Source: Hyperoodon ampullatus (lineage: Eukaryota; Chordata; Mammalia; Artiodactyla; Ziphiidae). Taken from it: a DNA stretch of 64,000 bases. Positions 55,901 to 63,991 of this stretch are shown here, piece after piece. Within the stretch, counting starts at the first letter, position 1. Every line of letters begins with the position of its first letter. The notes under the pieces were generated by a model, which was not told the DNA's origin, did not search any database, and saw only the letters and a list, made by a program, of their open reading frames with translations. Location: assembly GCA_949752795.1 (NCBI GenBank), contig OX457071.1, positions 75,977,983 through 76,041,982 of the forward strand. The letters are read 5' to 3'. A program made the translations under genes and the position numbers.

Positions 55901-57890
55901 GTCCAACATCCTGGTGTTTGATGACGCCCCGCATTACAAGAGCAGGATCCAGGGCAACATTGGTGTGCAGATGTTGGTGGATCTCAGCCAGTGCTACTTA
56001 GGGAAAGACCACGGGTTCCATACTAAGCTGACTATGCTCTTTCCTCAGAAACTCAGACCTCGTCTGCTGAGCAGCATCCTCGAGGAGCAGTTAGATGAGG
56101 AGACTCCCAGAGTCTGCCAGTTTGGAGCGCTGTGCTCTCTTCAGGGCAGGCTGCAGTTACTCTTGTCCTCTGAACAGTTCATCACAGGCCTGATTAGAAT
56201 CATGAAGCATGAAAATGATAACGCTTTTCTGGCCAACGAGGAGAAAGCCGTACGACTCTGCAAAGCTCTAAGAGAAGGCTTGAAAGTGTCCTGTTTTGAG
56301 AAGCTTCAGACAACATTAAGAGTTAAAGGTTTCAATCCTATCCCTCAGAGCAGAAGTGAAACTTTTGCTTTCCTGAAGAGGTTTGGGAATGCAGTCATCC
56401 TGCTCTACATACAGCATTCAGACAGTAAAGACATTAACTTCCTGTTAGCCTTGGCAATGACGCTTAAATCAGCGACCGACAATTTGATTTCCGACACTTC
56501 GTATCTAATTGCTATGCTAGGATGCAATGATATTTACAGGATCAGTGAGAAACTCGACAGTTTAGGAGTGAAATACGACTCTTCAGAACCATCGAAACTT
56601 GAACTTCCAATGCCCGGCACTCCGATACCTGCTGAGATTCATTACACTCTGCTTATGGACCCAATGAATGTCTTTTACCCAGGGGAATACGTTGGGTACC
56701 TTGTTGACGCTGAAGGTGGGGAGATCTATGGGTCGTACCAGCCGACATATACATACGCCATTATTGTACAAGAAGTTGAAAGAGAAGATGCTGACAACTC
56801 TAGTTTTCTAGGAAAGATATATCAGATTGATATTGGTTATAGTGAATATAAAATAGTTAGCTCTCTTGATCTGTATAAGTTTTCAAGGCCAGAGGAAAGC
56901 TCTCAGAGCAGAGACAGTGCCCCTTCCACACCCACCAGCCCTACAGAGTTCCTGGCCCCTGGTCTACGAAGCATCCCTCCTCTTTTCTTTGGTAGGGAGA
57001 GCCACAAGACCTCCTCTTCGAAGCATCATTCCCCCAAGAAGCTTAAGGTGAATTCTTTACCAGAAATTTTAAAAGAAGTGACATCAGTGGTGGAGCAAGC
57101 TTGGAAGCTTCCAGAATCTGAAAGAAAAAAGATTATTAGGCGGTTGTATTTGAAATGGCACCCTGACAAAAACCCAGAGAATCATGACATTGCTAATGAA
57201 GTTTTTAAACATCTGCAGAATGAAATTAACAGATTAGAGAAACAGGCTTTTCTAGATCAAAATTCAGACAGAGCCTCGAGGCGAACGTTTTCAACCTCAG
57301 CATCCCGATTTCAGTCAGAGAAGTACTCATTTCAGAGATTTTACACTTCATGGAATCAAGAAGCAACGAGCCATAAATCTGAAAGGCAACAACAAAATAA
57401 GGAAAAATGCCCACCTTCAGCTGGACAGACTTACTCTCCGAGGTTCTTTGTTCCCCCCACCTTCAAGTCAGTTGGTAACCCAGTCGAAGCACGCAGATGG
57501 CTACGACAAGCCAGAGCCAATTTCTCAGCCGCCAGGAATGACCTCCACAAAAACGCCAACGAATGGGTGTGCTTCAAATGTTTCCTCTCTACCAAGCTGG
57601 CTCTGATTGCCGCCGACTATGCTGTGCGGGGCAAGTCCGAAAAAGATGTGAAGCCGACTGCACTCGCACAGAAAATAGAGGAATACAGTGAGCATCTGGA
57701 AGGCCTGACGAATGACGTCCATACCTTGGAAGCTTACGGTGTAGACAGTTTAAAAACAAGGTACCCTGATCTGCTGCCTTTCCCACAGATCCCGAATGAC
57801 AGGTTCACTTCTGAGGTTGCCATGAGAGTGATGGAATGTACTGCCTGTATCATCATAAAACTTGAAAATTTTATACAACAAAAAGTGTGA
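19007..57890 (+). CDS. SACS: Sacsin, complete gene (nine coding exons, joined)
   Basis: Sacsin is a roughly 520-kDa cytosolic co-chaperone, strongly expressed in neurons. It links the Hsp70 and ubiquitin-proteasome systems and affects mitochondria and intermediate filaments; loss causes ARSACS in humans (family knowledge). Exons read here: 19007-19017, 19084-19234, 25452-25539, 26437-26522, 28989-29100, 31504-31650, 33708-35199, 35815-35906, 46333-57890. All junctions are GT-AG and phases match, giving 13,737 nt or 4,578 residues plus TGA. Order seen: ubiquitin-like (about 5-80); three sacsin repeats, each with an N-box (E113/N117/D120, E1478/N1482/D1485, E2546/N2550/D2553) and a G-box (K183, K1550, K2616 onward); J-domain with HPD at 4336-4338; HEPN from about 4447 to the end. 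The XPCB region (about 3660-3730) is placed from family knowledge. No frameshift or premature stop was seen, so the gene looks functional. The exact start codon is the least certain point. Confidence 0.95.
19018..19083 (+). other. SACS: SACS intron 1, only 66 bp
   Basis: It begins GTGAGC, ends TTCACACAG, and is GC-rich. At 66 bp it is near the lower limit for mammalian introns. With the upstream donor at 18994 it would be 90 bp. Confidence 0.6.
19084..19234 (+). CDS. SACS: SACS coding exon 2, ubiquitin-like domain
   Basis: It encodes residues 4-54, including [25 protein letters not shown] and [11 protein letters not shown], the first two-thirds of the N-terminal ubiquitin-like fold that is reported to contact the proteasome. 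The acceptor is CACACAG at 19083. The donor GTAGGG at 19235 leaves phase 0. The sequence is GC-rich, in keeping with its place in the CpG island. Confidence 0.9.
19235..19470. repeat. G-rich minisatellite at the start of SACS intron 2
   Basis: The first 235 bp of intron 2 consist almost entirely of variants of GGGGACGGGG / GGGGATGGGG / GGGGCCTGGGGAC. Runs of three to seven G occur every few bases. It could form G-quadruplexes in the non-template DNA strand and in nascent RNA (inference). Long ORFs in several frames here are a composition artefact. Confidence 0.75.
21295..21740 (-). repeat. MIR SINE, interrupted by a CHR SINE
   Basis: The left part (about 21295-21403) and right part (about 21640-21740) together resemble an antisense MIR: cell-type 'gagcacttaactatg' wording followed by a 'gatttgaacccacgtctg' tail region. 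The younger SINE at 21414-21629 splits it, so it predates that insertion. Confidence 0.6.
21414..21629 (-). mobile_element. CHR-1 type tRNA-derived SINE, antisense to SACS
   Basis: It has a T-run at the left and the tRNA-like head at the right (reverse complement of GGGCTTCCCTGGTGGCGC). It is flanked by the target-site duplication GACTAGTCCA (21404-21413 and 21630-21639). The internal RNA polymerase III A- and B-box-like segments are recognisable on the - strand. The family is typical of cetaceans and their relatives. Confidence 0.9.
23302..23345. repeat. (TG)n microsatellite
   Basis: About eleven perfect TG units are followed by interrupted TG-rich sequence up to about 23360. Confidence 0.85.
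23400..23640 (-). repeat. Old L1 fragment, antisense
   Basis: The reverse complement of TTCATTGCTGTATAATATTCC is a hallmark of the L1 ORF2 3' region (ATGGAATATTATACAGC). It is diverged, truncated, and has no open frame. Confidence 0.55.
23732..23945 (-). mobile_element. CHR-1 type SINE, antisense to SACS
   Basis: It has the same structure as the other short CHR copies. The perfect 14-bp target-site duplication CCGTGTTCAGATTT lies at 23718-23731 and 23946-23959. A T-run of about 25 marks the antisense A-tail. Confidence 0.9.
25118..25356 (-). repeat. L1 3'-end fragment, antisense
   Basis: On the + strand it reads GAGTAGAGTTCCCTGTGCTA, CAGTAGGTC and CATCTGTGACTCTATTTCTG, the familiar reverse complement of a mammalian L1 3' region. 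Flanks share AACAAACA...TTTCTT, a possible imperfect duplication. A related short piece lies at 7190-7330. Confidence 0.65.
25452..25539 (+). CDS. SACS: SACS coding exon 3
   Basis: It encodes residues 55-83, [20 protein letters not shown] and the GLKGGG end of the ubiquitin-like domain. The acceptor is TTTTTTCAG. The donor is GTATAA at 25540, a weaker match to consensus than the others. It ends in phase 1, with G starting the glycine codon completed in exon 4. Confidence 0.93.
25540..26436 (+). other. SACS: SACS intron 3
   Basis: An 897-bp intron with no repeat or gene that I recognise; it is AT-rich and ends TTCTCAG. Confidence 0.8.
26437..26522 (+). CDS. SACS: SACS coding exon 4, start of sacsin repeat 1
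   Basis: It encodes [20 protein letters not shown] through GGQILK (to residue 112). This is the helix leading into the ATP-binding N-box of repeat 1. The acceptor is TTCTCAG, the donor GTGAGG, and it ends in phase 0. Confidence 0.94.
27581..27713 (+). repeat. Left arm of 133-bp intronic inverted repeat
   Basis: The reverse complement of 28729-28861 matches this segment over 133 bp with no gaps and nine mismatches by my count (about 93% identity). The arms start GTGAGCGAGGTCTTTGTACA and end TTAGTAGAATTC. I do not recognise the sequence as a known repeat family. Confidence 0.85.
28729..28861 (-). repeat. Right arm of 133-bp intronic inverted repeat
   Basis: This is the inverted partner of 27581-27713, separated from it by 1,015 bp and ending 127 bp before SACS exon 5. 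The two arms could pair in the pre-mRNA. Confidence 0.85.
28989..29100 (+). CDS. SACS: SACS coding exon 5, N-box of sacsin repeat 1
   Basis: It encodes [20 protein letters not shown] and on to residue 149. E113, N117 and D120 sit at the positions of the Hsp90/GHKL catalytic and Mg-binding residues. The motif here is NAEDA, while repeats 2 and 3 have NADDA. The acceptor is TTGACTAG and the donor GTAAGA, in phase 1. Confidence 0.95.
29101..31503 (+). other. SACS: SACS intron 5
   Basis: A 2.4-kb intron holding a MIR fragment (about 29635-29780, TGGGCAAGTCAGCTCA type core) and the CHR SINE at 30502-30707. Nothing else is recognised. Confidence 0.75.
30502..30707 (-). mobile_element. CHR-1 type SINE, antisense to SACS
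   Basis: A short CHR copy with the tRNA-like head at its right end and a T-run on the left. It is flanked by the 13-bp duplication TTTGTTTCTTTTT (30489-30501 and 30708-30720). Confidence 0.88.
31504..31650 (+). CDS. SACS: SACS coding exon 6, G-box of sacsin repeat 1
   Basis: It encodes [20 protein letters not shown] and then [16 protein letters not shown] (K183 to T198). The glycine-rich lid motif is characteristic of the GHKL-like ATP site of sacsin repeats. The acceptor is GATGCCCAG, the donor GTATGG, in phase 1. Confidence 0.95.
31651..33707 (+). other. SACS: SACS intron 6
   Basis: A 2.1-kb AT-rich intron with no gene or well-marked repeat that I can name. A slightly more GC-rich patch lies at 32870-33100. 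Confidence 0.75.
33708..35199 (+). CDS. SACS: SACS coding exon 7, body of sacsin repeat 1
   Basis: This 1,492-nt exon encodes residues 199-695. It runs from [18 protein letters not shown] through [14 protein letters not shown] (end of the ATPase-like module), [11 protein letters not shown] and [11 protein letters not shown], to SENYPR. The second half (about 34430-35190) is strikingly GC- and CpG-rich compared with the first half and with the flanking AT-rich introns. The open frame is intact. The acceptor is TTTACAG and the donor CAG|GTATGC. Overlapping ORFs in other frames are by-products of the GC bias. Confidence 0.96.
35200..35814 (+). other. SACS: SACS intron 7
   Basis: A 615-bp AT-rich intron in which I recognise no repeat or gene. 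Confidence 0.8.
35815..35906 (+). CDS. SACS: SACS coding exon 8
   Basis: It encodes [20 protein letters not shown] and [10 protein letters not shown] (to residue 726). It begins with the last base of the split Arg codon and ends in phase 1. The acceptor is AACTTTTTAG and the donor GTATTA. It connects exon 7 to the giant last exon. Confidence 0.95.
37010..37400. repeat. Ancient L1-like relic
   Basis: Phrases such as AACTGAACACGCCCAGATCA, AAGGGTAACCGTGACCCTGA and GTGAGATCCGTCCAGGTTG resemble an old mammalian L1 non-coding segment. It is strongly diverged and has no ORF. Confidence 0.45.
37587..37812 (-). mobile_element. CHR-1 type SINE, antisense, with a 38-T run
   Basis: A short CHR copy flanked by the 16-bp duplication CTACTGTAATATTTTT (37571-37586 and 37813-37828). 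An uninterrupted run of 38 T (37582-37619, partly duplication) marks the A-tail. Long pure tails decay quickly, so this copy may be recent. Confidence 0.9.
39600..39735 (+). repeat. MIR fragment
   Basis: The sequence from AGTGTAGTGGTTACAGCCTG through the Asp/Cys-like core to CTGTCTGAGCCTCTCTTTCC matches the MIR layout. It ends just before the L1 at 39790. Confidence 0.6.
39790..40932 (+). mobile_element. 5'-truncated L1 retrotransposon, sense to SACS
   Basis: About 1.14 kb of L1: the end of ORF2, a short 3' UTR and a long A-tail (34 uninterrupted A, 40901-40934). It is flanked by a perfect 15-bp duplication AAGATTCAATTACAT (39775-39789 and 40933-40947). A G-rich patch (about 40598-40612, 40735-40765) lies in the 3' UTR, as in many L1s. 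The perfect duplication, long tail and unbroken reading frame suggest a fairly recent insertion. It cannot move by itself because most of the element is missing. Confidence 0.92.
39801..40514 (+). pseudogene. L1 ORF2 C-terminal remnant
   Basis: The open frame encodes the C-terminal part of the L1 endonuclease/reverse transcriptase protein. It reads [20 protein letters not shown], then [36 protein letters not shown] and the Cys-rich [20 protein letters not shown], then [12 protein letters not shown] and [14 protein letters not shown], ending with TAA at 40512. Endonuclease and reverse transcriptase domains are absent, so it is a non-functional remnant inside a SACS intron. The open frame reflects youth, not a host gene. 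Confidence 0.85.
41730..42080 (+). repeat. L2-like LINE fragment
   Basis: Pyrimidine-rich sequence resembling the 3' part of ancient L2 elements, ending in AGAGCAGGGGCCATCTGTTA and CCAGTGCCTGG. It is diverged and its borders are approximate. Confidence 0.5.
42135..42300 (-). repeat. MIR fragment, antisense
   Basis: The wording TTGAGGGGTGGAGACATTGA, followed by AAGTGACTTGCTAGAGCTGC, is the usual antisense MIR layout. Confidence 0.5.
46333..57890 (+). CDS. SACS: SACS giant last coding exon (residues 727-4578)
   Basis: One exon of 11,558 coding nt with no stop until TGA at 57888. It encodes the end of sacsin repeat 1; repeat 2 with [13 protein letters not shown] (E1478) and [16 protein letters not shown] (K1550); repeat 3 with [13 protein letters not shown] (E2546) and [16 protein letters not shown] (K2616); a Ser/Pro-rich linker ([14 protein letters not shown]); a J-domain with [11 protein letters not shown] (HPD 4336-4338), which should stimulate Hsp70 ATPase; and a HEPN domain from about 4447 ([20 protein letters not shown]), which dimerises and binds nucleotides in human sacsin. 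Repeats share FCYLPL/FCFLPL and [13 protein letters not shown] motifs. The N-box to G-box spacing is 70, 72 and 70 residues. The acceptor is TGATTTACAG. The exon then continues into the 3' UTR. Confidence 0.97.
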
Positions 57891-59115
57891 ACACATTTAA
57901 AGAAAAAGCAGAGCTAGGTCTTGAACGTGTTGTAGCACAAGTATGAATTGCTGTCCTTAAGCTTCCTTGCCAGTTATTTAGGAGTTGCGAAGCACACTGC
58001 AGACTGTTTGGGGAGAATTTTGGAGTTGTTATTAACATGAATTTCAACAGAAGACGTTAACTGGATCTAAGAACTATTTTGAGGCTGGTGGTGAACTGTG
58101 GAATAAGAGTCTCTCTGACTCTGGTTAGGGTGAGGTTAGTTTTATGTCTTCCATGTAGTATTTTTTGAAGGAGCTAATGAAACACTGGACATATCATTGG
58201 TTTAAACAAATAAGGGGAATTAAGTCTTTGGAGCTTATTATCTCTTTAAGTGGATCCTCTTGGGTGTGTTATTTTCTTATCAGCTGGATCCAATTATGAA
58301 TTTGTTGCAATTTTACATATTAGACCCTCAGTACATGTATAACATGGTACAGTACTTTACTCCTGAATATTACTTGAGACTCTGCAGACGGTACTGCTGG
58401 GATGCACTGAGTGCACTTTACATCCTTGTTCTGGATGTCCTCCCGCCCTGGGTTTACAGGCTTCCTGGTTTGTGAAGGTAGCACGTGGGAGATCCCAGTG
58501 GTGGCCGTTCTGGCTGCTGGATGTGAATACTGCTTCCAAGAACTGCCTGCCAAAGCGACATCTGTCACCTGTTAGAACATTTGCTTTATGTTTGTTTGTA
58601 CATATTTTCCACAAACGTCATAATTTATATAGTGTGGTTGAACAGGATGTGATCTTTTGTTGTCTAAAGGTGCTGCAGTAAACATTTTTTGTCCTTCAAC
58701 GTGGCACTTGGAGTTTTTTGGATTTCACTTCGAAGGCATTAAAAAATTGTAAAATCATGTGACAATATCTAATAAGTTATAAAAGAGGAATTATCAGCTT
58801 GTTTTCCCCATGAACAATTCAGAACTGACATTTAATTTTTATCATGTTTGAATGTCCTACGAACATACTTCTTTTGCAGAATGTAAAAGAAAGGTGATGA
58901 TAATTAGTTTCTATAAGTGTGCTGGCTGTAAATGATGCTAAGTATAATATTTTATGCAATTAAGGGCTTCTGGAACATACTAAAACTTTTTTACTTTTAT
59001 TGGTAATAAGGAATGTTTGCACCTCCACTATTGTATTGCTTCTGGATGTGAAGCCATGTGATAATTTCTGCTATTAAGTGCCACAATTTTAATAAAGCAA
59101 ATGTACATATGAAAT
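57891..59115 (+). other. SACS: SACS 3' UTR
   Basis: About 1.2 kb of AT-rich sequence between the stop codon and the first good polyadenylation signal. No repeats are evident and no gene is seen within it. The length agrees with what I remember for human SACS mRNA. The 3' end is inferred from the signal. Confidence 0.7.
59091..59096 (+). terminator. SACS: SACS polyadenylation signal AATAAA
   Basis: A canonical AATAAA lies 1.2 kb after the stop, with TG-rich sequence shortly downstream. A second AATAAA at 59367 could be an alternative site. Confidence 0.7.
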
Positions 59116-62100
59116 CATTGTAGCTGGTATTTCCTGAGAAACAGTTCCTTGAAAATCAAACTTAATATCTTCCTATATGAAGTTCTGACCTGTGTGTATA
59201 TGTGCGTTTATTGGAAATATTAGGATAGAACTTTCCTATATATTTTATACTGGAATTTTAATAGGTTCCTTTTCTTATGACTGAATATAAAGTACTTGAC
59301 GTATACTAGGTTTATTAGGTGCTCACTGATTTTGTTAAGAGTTGATTTTATTTTGCCTTTTTAGGGAATAAAATTAATTGACATGTGGTATACATATGTA
59401 TTTGGAAATACGTTAAATATGGTTCTTCTCTAGGTAGAGGCTGGATTGATACCGACCTTGCCTCAGGGGAGGGCTGTGTGCTTGGGGCCAATTCACACTT
59501 GAGCCCTAACAGGTAGGACATGTTCATCTTTACACCTCAGGGACAAGTCTTCTAAATCCTGCAGACCAGGCTTAGAATTTTCTGTTCCGGGGCGACCCAA
59601 ACGCTGGGTCTCCAGCTGTCTGGGACTTTCTTAAGTTCTTGCTACTTTAAAACTCAGATTCGACACTTGGAATATATTTCATTGCTTTTGGATATTAAAA
59701 TGTACACAGAACACCCTGTCTGGCTTTTGTGGTAGTTGATCTAGGTGGAGTTTTGTGTTTTTTCTAGACTTCCTTTAAAAGAAAAAATACAGGTCCACAG
59801 TACCTTATATGAAACCCTTGCATCCAAATGTTTTTCAGAATTTGGATTTTAGAACATTAATACCAGTGCATATAAACTGGGTTTAATGAGGCTTTTCCAT
59901 CAGAGTTGGGCAGCTCCCTTTAATCAAACACATTAGTATTTCTGCAGTGAGACCATGAATACCCACCCACAGTAAACTACACAGACATGAGAAGTAGCCT
60001 CATCTAAATTTAGGTCAGGTTTTGCCACCCATAGTTTGCAGTAGATGTATTTGGAAAGTTTCCATTTTTTGGAACTTTTTAGATTTTGAAATTCAGGGTA
60101 AGGAATTTTGGACCTGAACTATTTTTTGTATTAGGCTCCCCCACCCCTTTATCCTATTTTGCTTTTTTTTATTAAAAAGAAGGTGGAAACTGCCAGCTGG
60201 TGTGGGCGTAGCTGCTCCTGAGAAAGGGGTTGGAACAGGCCTTCTGCACTCGGGAGCGGGTTCTGTGCTTCCCCGTGAGCGGAAGGGCTGAATGTTCCAC
60301 AGCCTCCAGGGGGAGACCAGAGACAAGCCTGAGAATGATGGTGGGAAAATGTTCAAATAACGTTCAGTCAAATAAAGAGAACAGGTCTGCTTTGGGGACC
60401 GGTGGGGTTGTCTTTCATTAGCGCCAGCTGATACCTTCTGTCCTTCCAATATTTTGCAGACCTCAAGGATAAAAGCTAGTAGAAAACAGCAGTTAGATGA
60501 GATTTTAATGAGTCATGTATGACTCCGGCTTCTACCAGAGACTGAGAACCAGCAGGAGACACACGGACACAGACCTGGGAAGAGCTCTCCTTCCAGGAGC
60601 TGACTCGGCATCGCAGGGGCTGGCAGGTCCACGACCTGCAGGGCGCACACCCCACGGGCAGGAGCTGCAGTCGGCAGGTGGAATTTCTTAAAACTCTGGC
60701 TTCTGACGCTTCTTCTCCATTTATCTTGTTTTGACAAGTTTAGCCTAAAGTATCGTCACTTCTTCATTGGGTTGGAAGCCGGTCCCGGGCACCCCGTGCC
60801 GTCAGGTGTGGGAGAGACTGGGGAAGACTTGGATACCAAAGCCAACGCGAGGTACATTTTACTGAAAAATAAGAACTATGTGTTTAAAATTTGGGCTTGT
60901 TTCTCCTGTAGCTGCTAAGTGGCCCGGGAAGTGCCCTCATTTATTCTGGATACAAAGCCCAGGACAAAAGGTGAAGCTGCACTGACTGTTCAGCTCAGAA
61001 TCCACCTTTTTTCCTCGGTGCCCTTAGACCCGCTTGTTCCACCTGCTTGTTTATACGTGACCCAAAGTTTGTTTGGTTATTAAACCACAGCCTATTTGCA
61101 GTGGCATTTACAATACGGAGAAGCCAGCTAAAGCCAAGGGAGAAGAGGCGTGTTGGATGAGGGAAGGGAGGGGATGAAAACCAATACAAATTGACCCAGC
61201 CTCGCGGGAGCTCCCACCCTGCTTCCCTGTCCGCGCACGAGTGGAGACTGACCTGGGGGTGCCCGGGCGGGGGGACCTGAACTCATGTAGGGGCTGCGGA
61301 GTCGGAGCCTGCAGGGGTGGGAGAGGTTCGGGGTTGTTCTGCTGAAAGGTCTTAGCAAGTCCATTTTGCTGCAAATCCAACTTTACTATTAAAGCTGATA
61401 TTCTGATCTTCATCTTTTTCACTTGTGTCTGCTTCTCAGTCGGTTCGGAAATTGGAAAAGAAACAAGGACTATTTTGCGAGGTCACTAAAATATCAGCAC
61501 TCGACGGTCGATAAGCACTTAGTGTGTAGGGTTATCTGTGTGTATGCCTCATTGGGTACATTCATAAGCATGGCCTTGCACCTTTAATGGAAATTTAAGT
61601 TACACTGTATAATGTACTTAAGAAGACAGGTTTATGTAATACATCTTAGAATACAGCCCATCTAAAAGTTCTTATTCTAAGCAAGGAGAAATTCCAGATC
61701 ACTCTGTAGAATGAAGCTAGAAACAACTTTAGTGATGATTCTCCAATATAGGAGAGGAGCAAAAAGATCTGATTTACATCTTTTGTTTAAAAGGTTCTAT
61801 TCCCCATACTTTCTCTTTGTTTTTCTCGACCTCACTTTATCATCGGCGTCATTTTTTTTGACAGGTACACACGTTCTATGAGAACCAAACTAGTTTAGAA
61901 ATGTTCCATGGTGATCCTGTGTTCCATCTACATCATCTGGGCTGGAAGACTTTTTCCTTTTGCACAGACATGGTACAGGAAAGTACATAGGACACAAGAA
62001 CGGCAACATTATTTACTGTGACCATAGGAACGTCAGAGCAAGAAAGCAGACATTCATTTTAAAAATCAGGACTCAACTAAATGGAAAAGGCAAATACCAA

Positions 62101-62392
62101 CTTATAATCTAAAGCCCTCCCCCGCCCCCAGAAACTAGGAGCATTATATTCAGAGTTGAGTTTGCCCTAACTGCTTAGGAAACACTGTACTTTTGTTTTG
62201 TAATCTCAAGTGTTTATGACACTAGTAATTTAGAAGTCGCAGAGTTGTCAGAAGTGGGCTGCACTGTTAACACCTTGTCAAAACAGCACTGGAAATAAAG
62301 ACTCACTTTTCTCTCAGTTCTGAGACTGTGGAAAGTGAAACTGAAGTTGTGTTTATAGTTATAAATCCTTTAATTAGAAAGTTGCAGTGCTG
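59116..62392. other. Intergenic stretch between SACS and SGCG
   Basis: No gene recognised. It includes a possible DNA-transposon relic at about 59815-60115. Moderately GC-rich patches lie near 60200-60300, 60540-60690 and 61190-61320. Short ORFs here have no recognisable similarity. Confidence 0.6.
59815..60115. repeat. Possible Tigger-like DNA transposon relic
   Basis: The two ends carry loosely inverted A/T-rich words (CAGAATTTGGATTTTAG near 59837 and TTTTTAGATTTTGAAATTC near 60080). This wording is seen in old mammalian mariner/Tigger elements. The match is weak and from memory. Confidence 0.3.
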
Positions 62393-62746
62393 GGCTTCCC
62401 TGGTGGCGCAGTGGTTAAGAATCCCCCTGCCGATGCAGGGGACACGGGTTCGAGCCCTGGTCTGGGAAGATCCCACATGCCGCAGAGCAACTAAGCCTGT
62501 GCACCACAACTACTGAGCCTGCGCTCTGGGGCCCACGAGTCACAACTACTGAGCCTGCGTGCTGCAACTACTGAGGCCCACATGCCTAGAGCCCGTGCTC
62601 CACAACAAGAGAAACCACTGCAATAAGAAGCCTGCGCACCGCAACAAAGAGTAGCCCCCGCTCGCCGCAACTAGAGAAAGCCCGCACGCTGCAACAAAGA
62701 CCCAACGCAGCCAAAAATAAATAATAAACTAATTAAAAAAAAACCC
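62393..62746 (+). mobile_element. CHR-2-like long tRNA-derived SINE
   Basis: It starts with the tRNA-like GGCTTCCCTGGTGGCGC head and a B box (GGTTCGAGCC). It then has a longer body with repeated CAACTACTGAGCCTGCG-type units and an A-rich end. It is flanked by a perfect 15-bp duplication AAAGTTGCAGTGCTG (62378-62392 and 62747-62761). The body distinguishes it from the five shorter CHR-1 copies. Confidence 0.9.
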
Positions 62747-62761
62747 AAAGTTGCAGTGCTG

Positions 62762-63360
62762 TTGGTCCCACCATGTCTTGTGCCATGTAGGGATTCTAAT
62801 GCTAACAACTGGTAAACCACAAACCAAAACCGACACCCACGGGTCTGGGTGCCAAAGGGCATTTTACAGAGTGAGTGAGTGGCCTCTACAAAACCAACGT
62901 GCTCGTGGGTTCAGTGTGCCCACCGGATGCAAATACAAATCACACAGCCGACGGTGAGTGTAAGAGGCTGACTCCATGAGGTTCCACCTGGTGCCTCACC
63001 TGTCCTATCAGGTGAGCATGCCTGCTGGGCAGCTGGGAGCCCCTGCCTACTCGCGGTGCAATTCTGGTGGATGACAAACCCCTTTGGACTTTAGTTTCTC
63101 CACTTGTCAAGTGAGCACCAGCCCCTCTACGCAGGTATCAGGTAGATTGGTGCCGCGGACGGAATGAGACACAGGTCAAAGTTGTCTGAAGTTAAAACCG
63201 ATGTGGAAATGCAGGGTCACAGTTTAGTTTAATTTTAACAGATACTGTGTGACCTTGTGACTTGTCTCATCTGAACCTTTTTTATCACCAGTAACTGGGG
63301 GAAAAGTAGTACCTACCTCAAAGAGTTATGCGGATTAAAGAAAGTAAGACAAACTGTGAA
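62762..63360. other. Intergenic stretch with MIR-like pieces
   Basis: Two weak MIR-like segments (about 63040-63170 and 63240-63360; the second has CTACCTCAAAGAGTTATGCG). No gene is recognised. Confidence 0.45.
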
Positions 63361-63384
63361 GTCTATGAAAAATGTAGGTTGATT

Positions 63385-63390
63385 TTTATT
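63385..63390 (-). terminator. SGCG: Polyadenylation signal AATAAA of the putative SGCG transcript
   Basis: The + strand TTTATT reads AATAAA on the - strand, about 600 nt after the putative stop and within GAGCAATAAAAATC. Confidence 0.55.
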
Positions 63391-63991
63391 GCTCATTGAC
63401 TATATAAAGAAAGCATGGTTTTGTATAATTGATTCTTCTGACTACATATTGAAAATCAAATCAACCTTAACGTCCCTTCAAAACTTGAAGATTTTCTTGT
63501 GAAACCTGGCACACGTTGCATTAAAATGAAGACAGCACTTACAGGTTTGAGCGACACAGAGGAAAACCTCACGGAACTCTTCGCGGCACCTCGGCAGGAC
63601 CACGGCTACTCTCATGGGGAGTCAGATACCCACAGCTGATATTCCACACAGCAGTTTAATATTCCACTGTAGATCGACACGTACAAGAAAGGGAAAGTCA
63701 CAATGCTTCTGATGGAAATGAATCAGTCTAGTGGAATCAACACATTCTCCTGATATTCCTTTGACTTTTGTGTCTAAGGTCCACCCGCCACTTTGAGATC
63801 ACGTAGTTTCATGGGAACACTTGCACTGGTATATTTTTCTTTCTGAGCTCCTTTCGAAAACAGGTCCTACTTCCTTCCCATGTGCCAACTCAGCTTTACT
63901 TTGTCGAGTTGCTCCAGGTGTGAAGGCTTGAGGTCAGCACTCCAAAGCTCACCGAAACGAGGCAGGTAGCTCTGTGGAAGATGCCCCTGGT

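Noticed and set aside
46398..57890. Many antisense and alternative-frame ORFs of 60-110 codons inside the giant exon
   Set aside because: They are expected by chance opposite a long constrained coding exon, with no domains or splice context of their own.
62393..62480. A true tRNA gene at the SINE head
   Set aside because: A- and B-box-like elements are present, but the sequence is the SINE promoter. The cloverleaf is not maintained, and the copy ends in a SINE body with an A-rich tail and target-site duplications.
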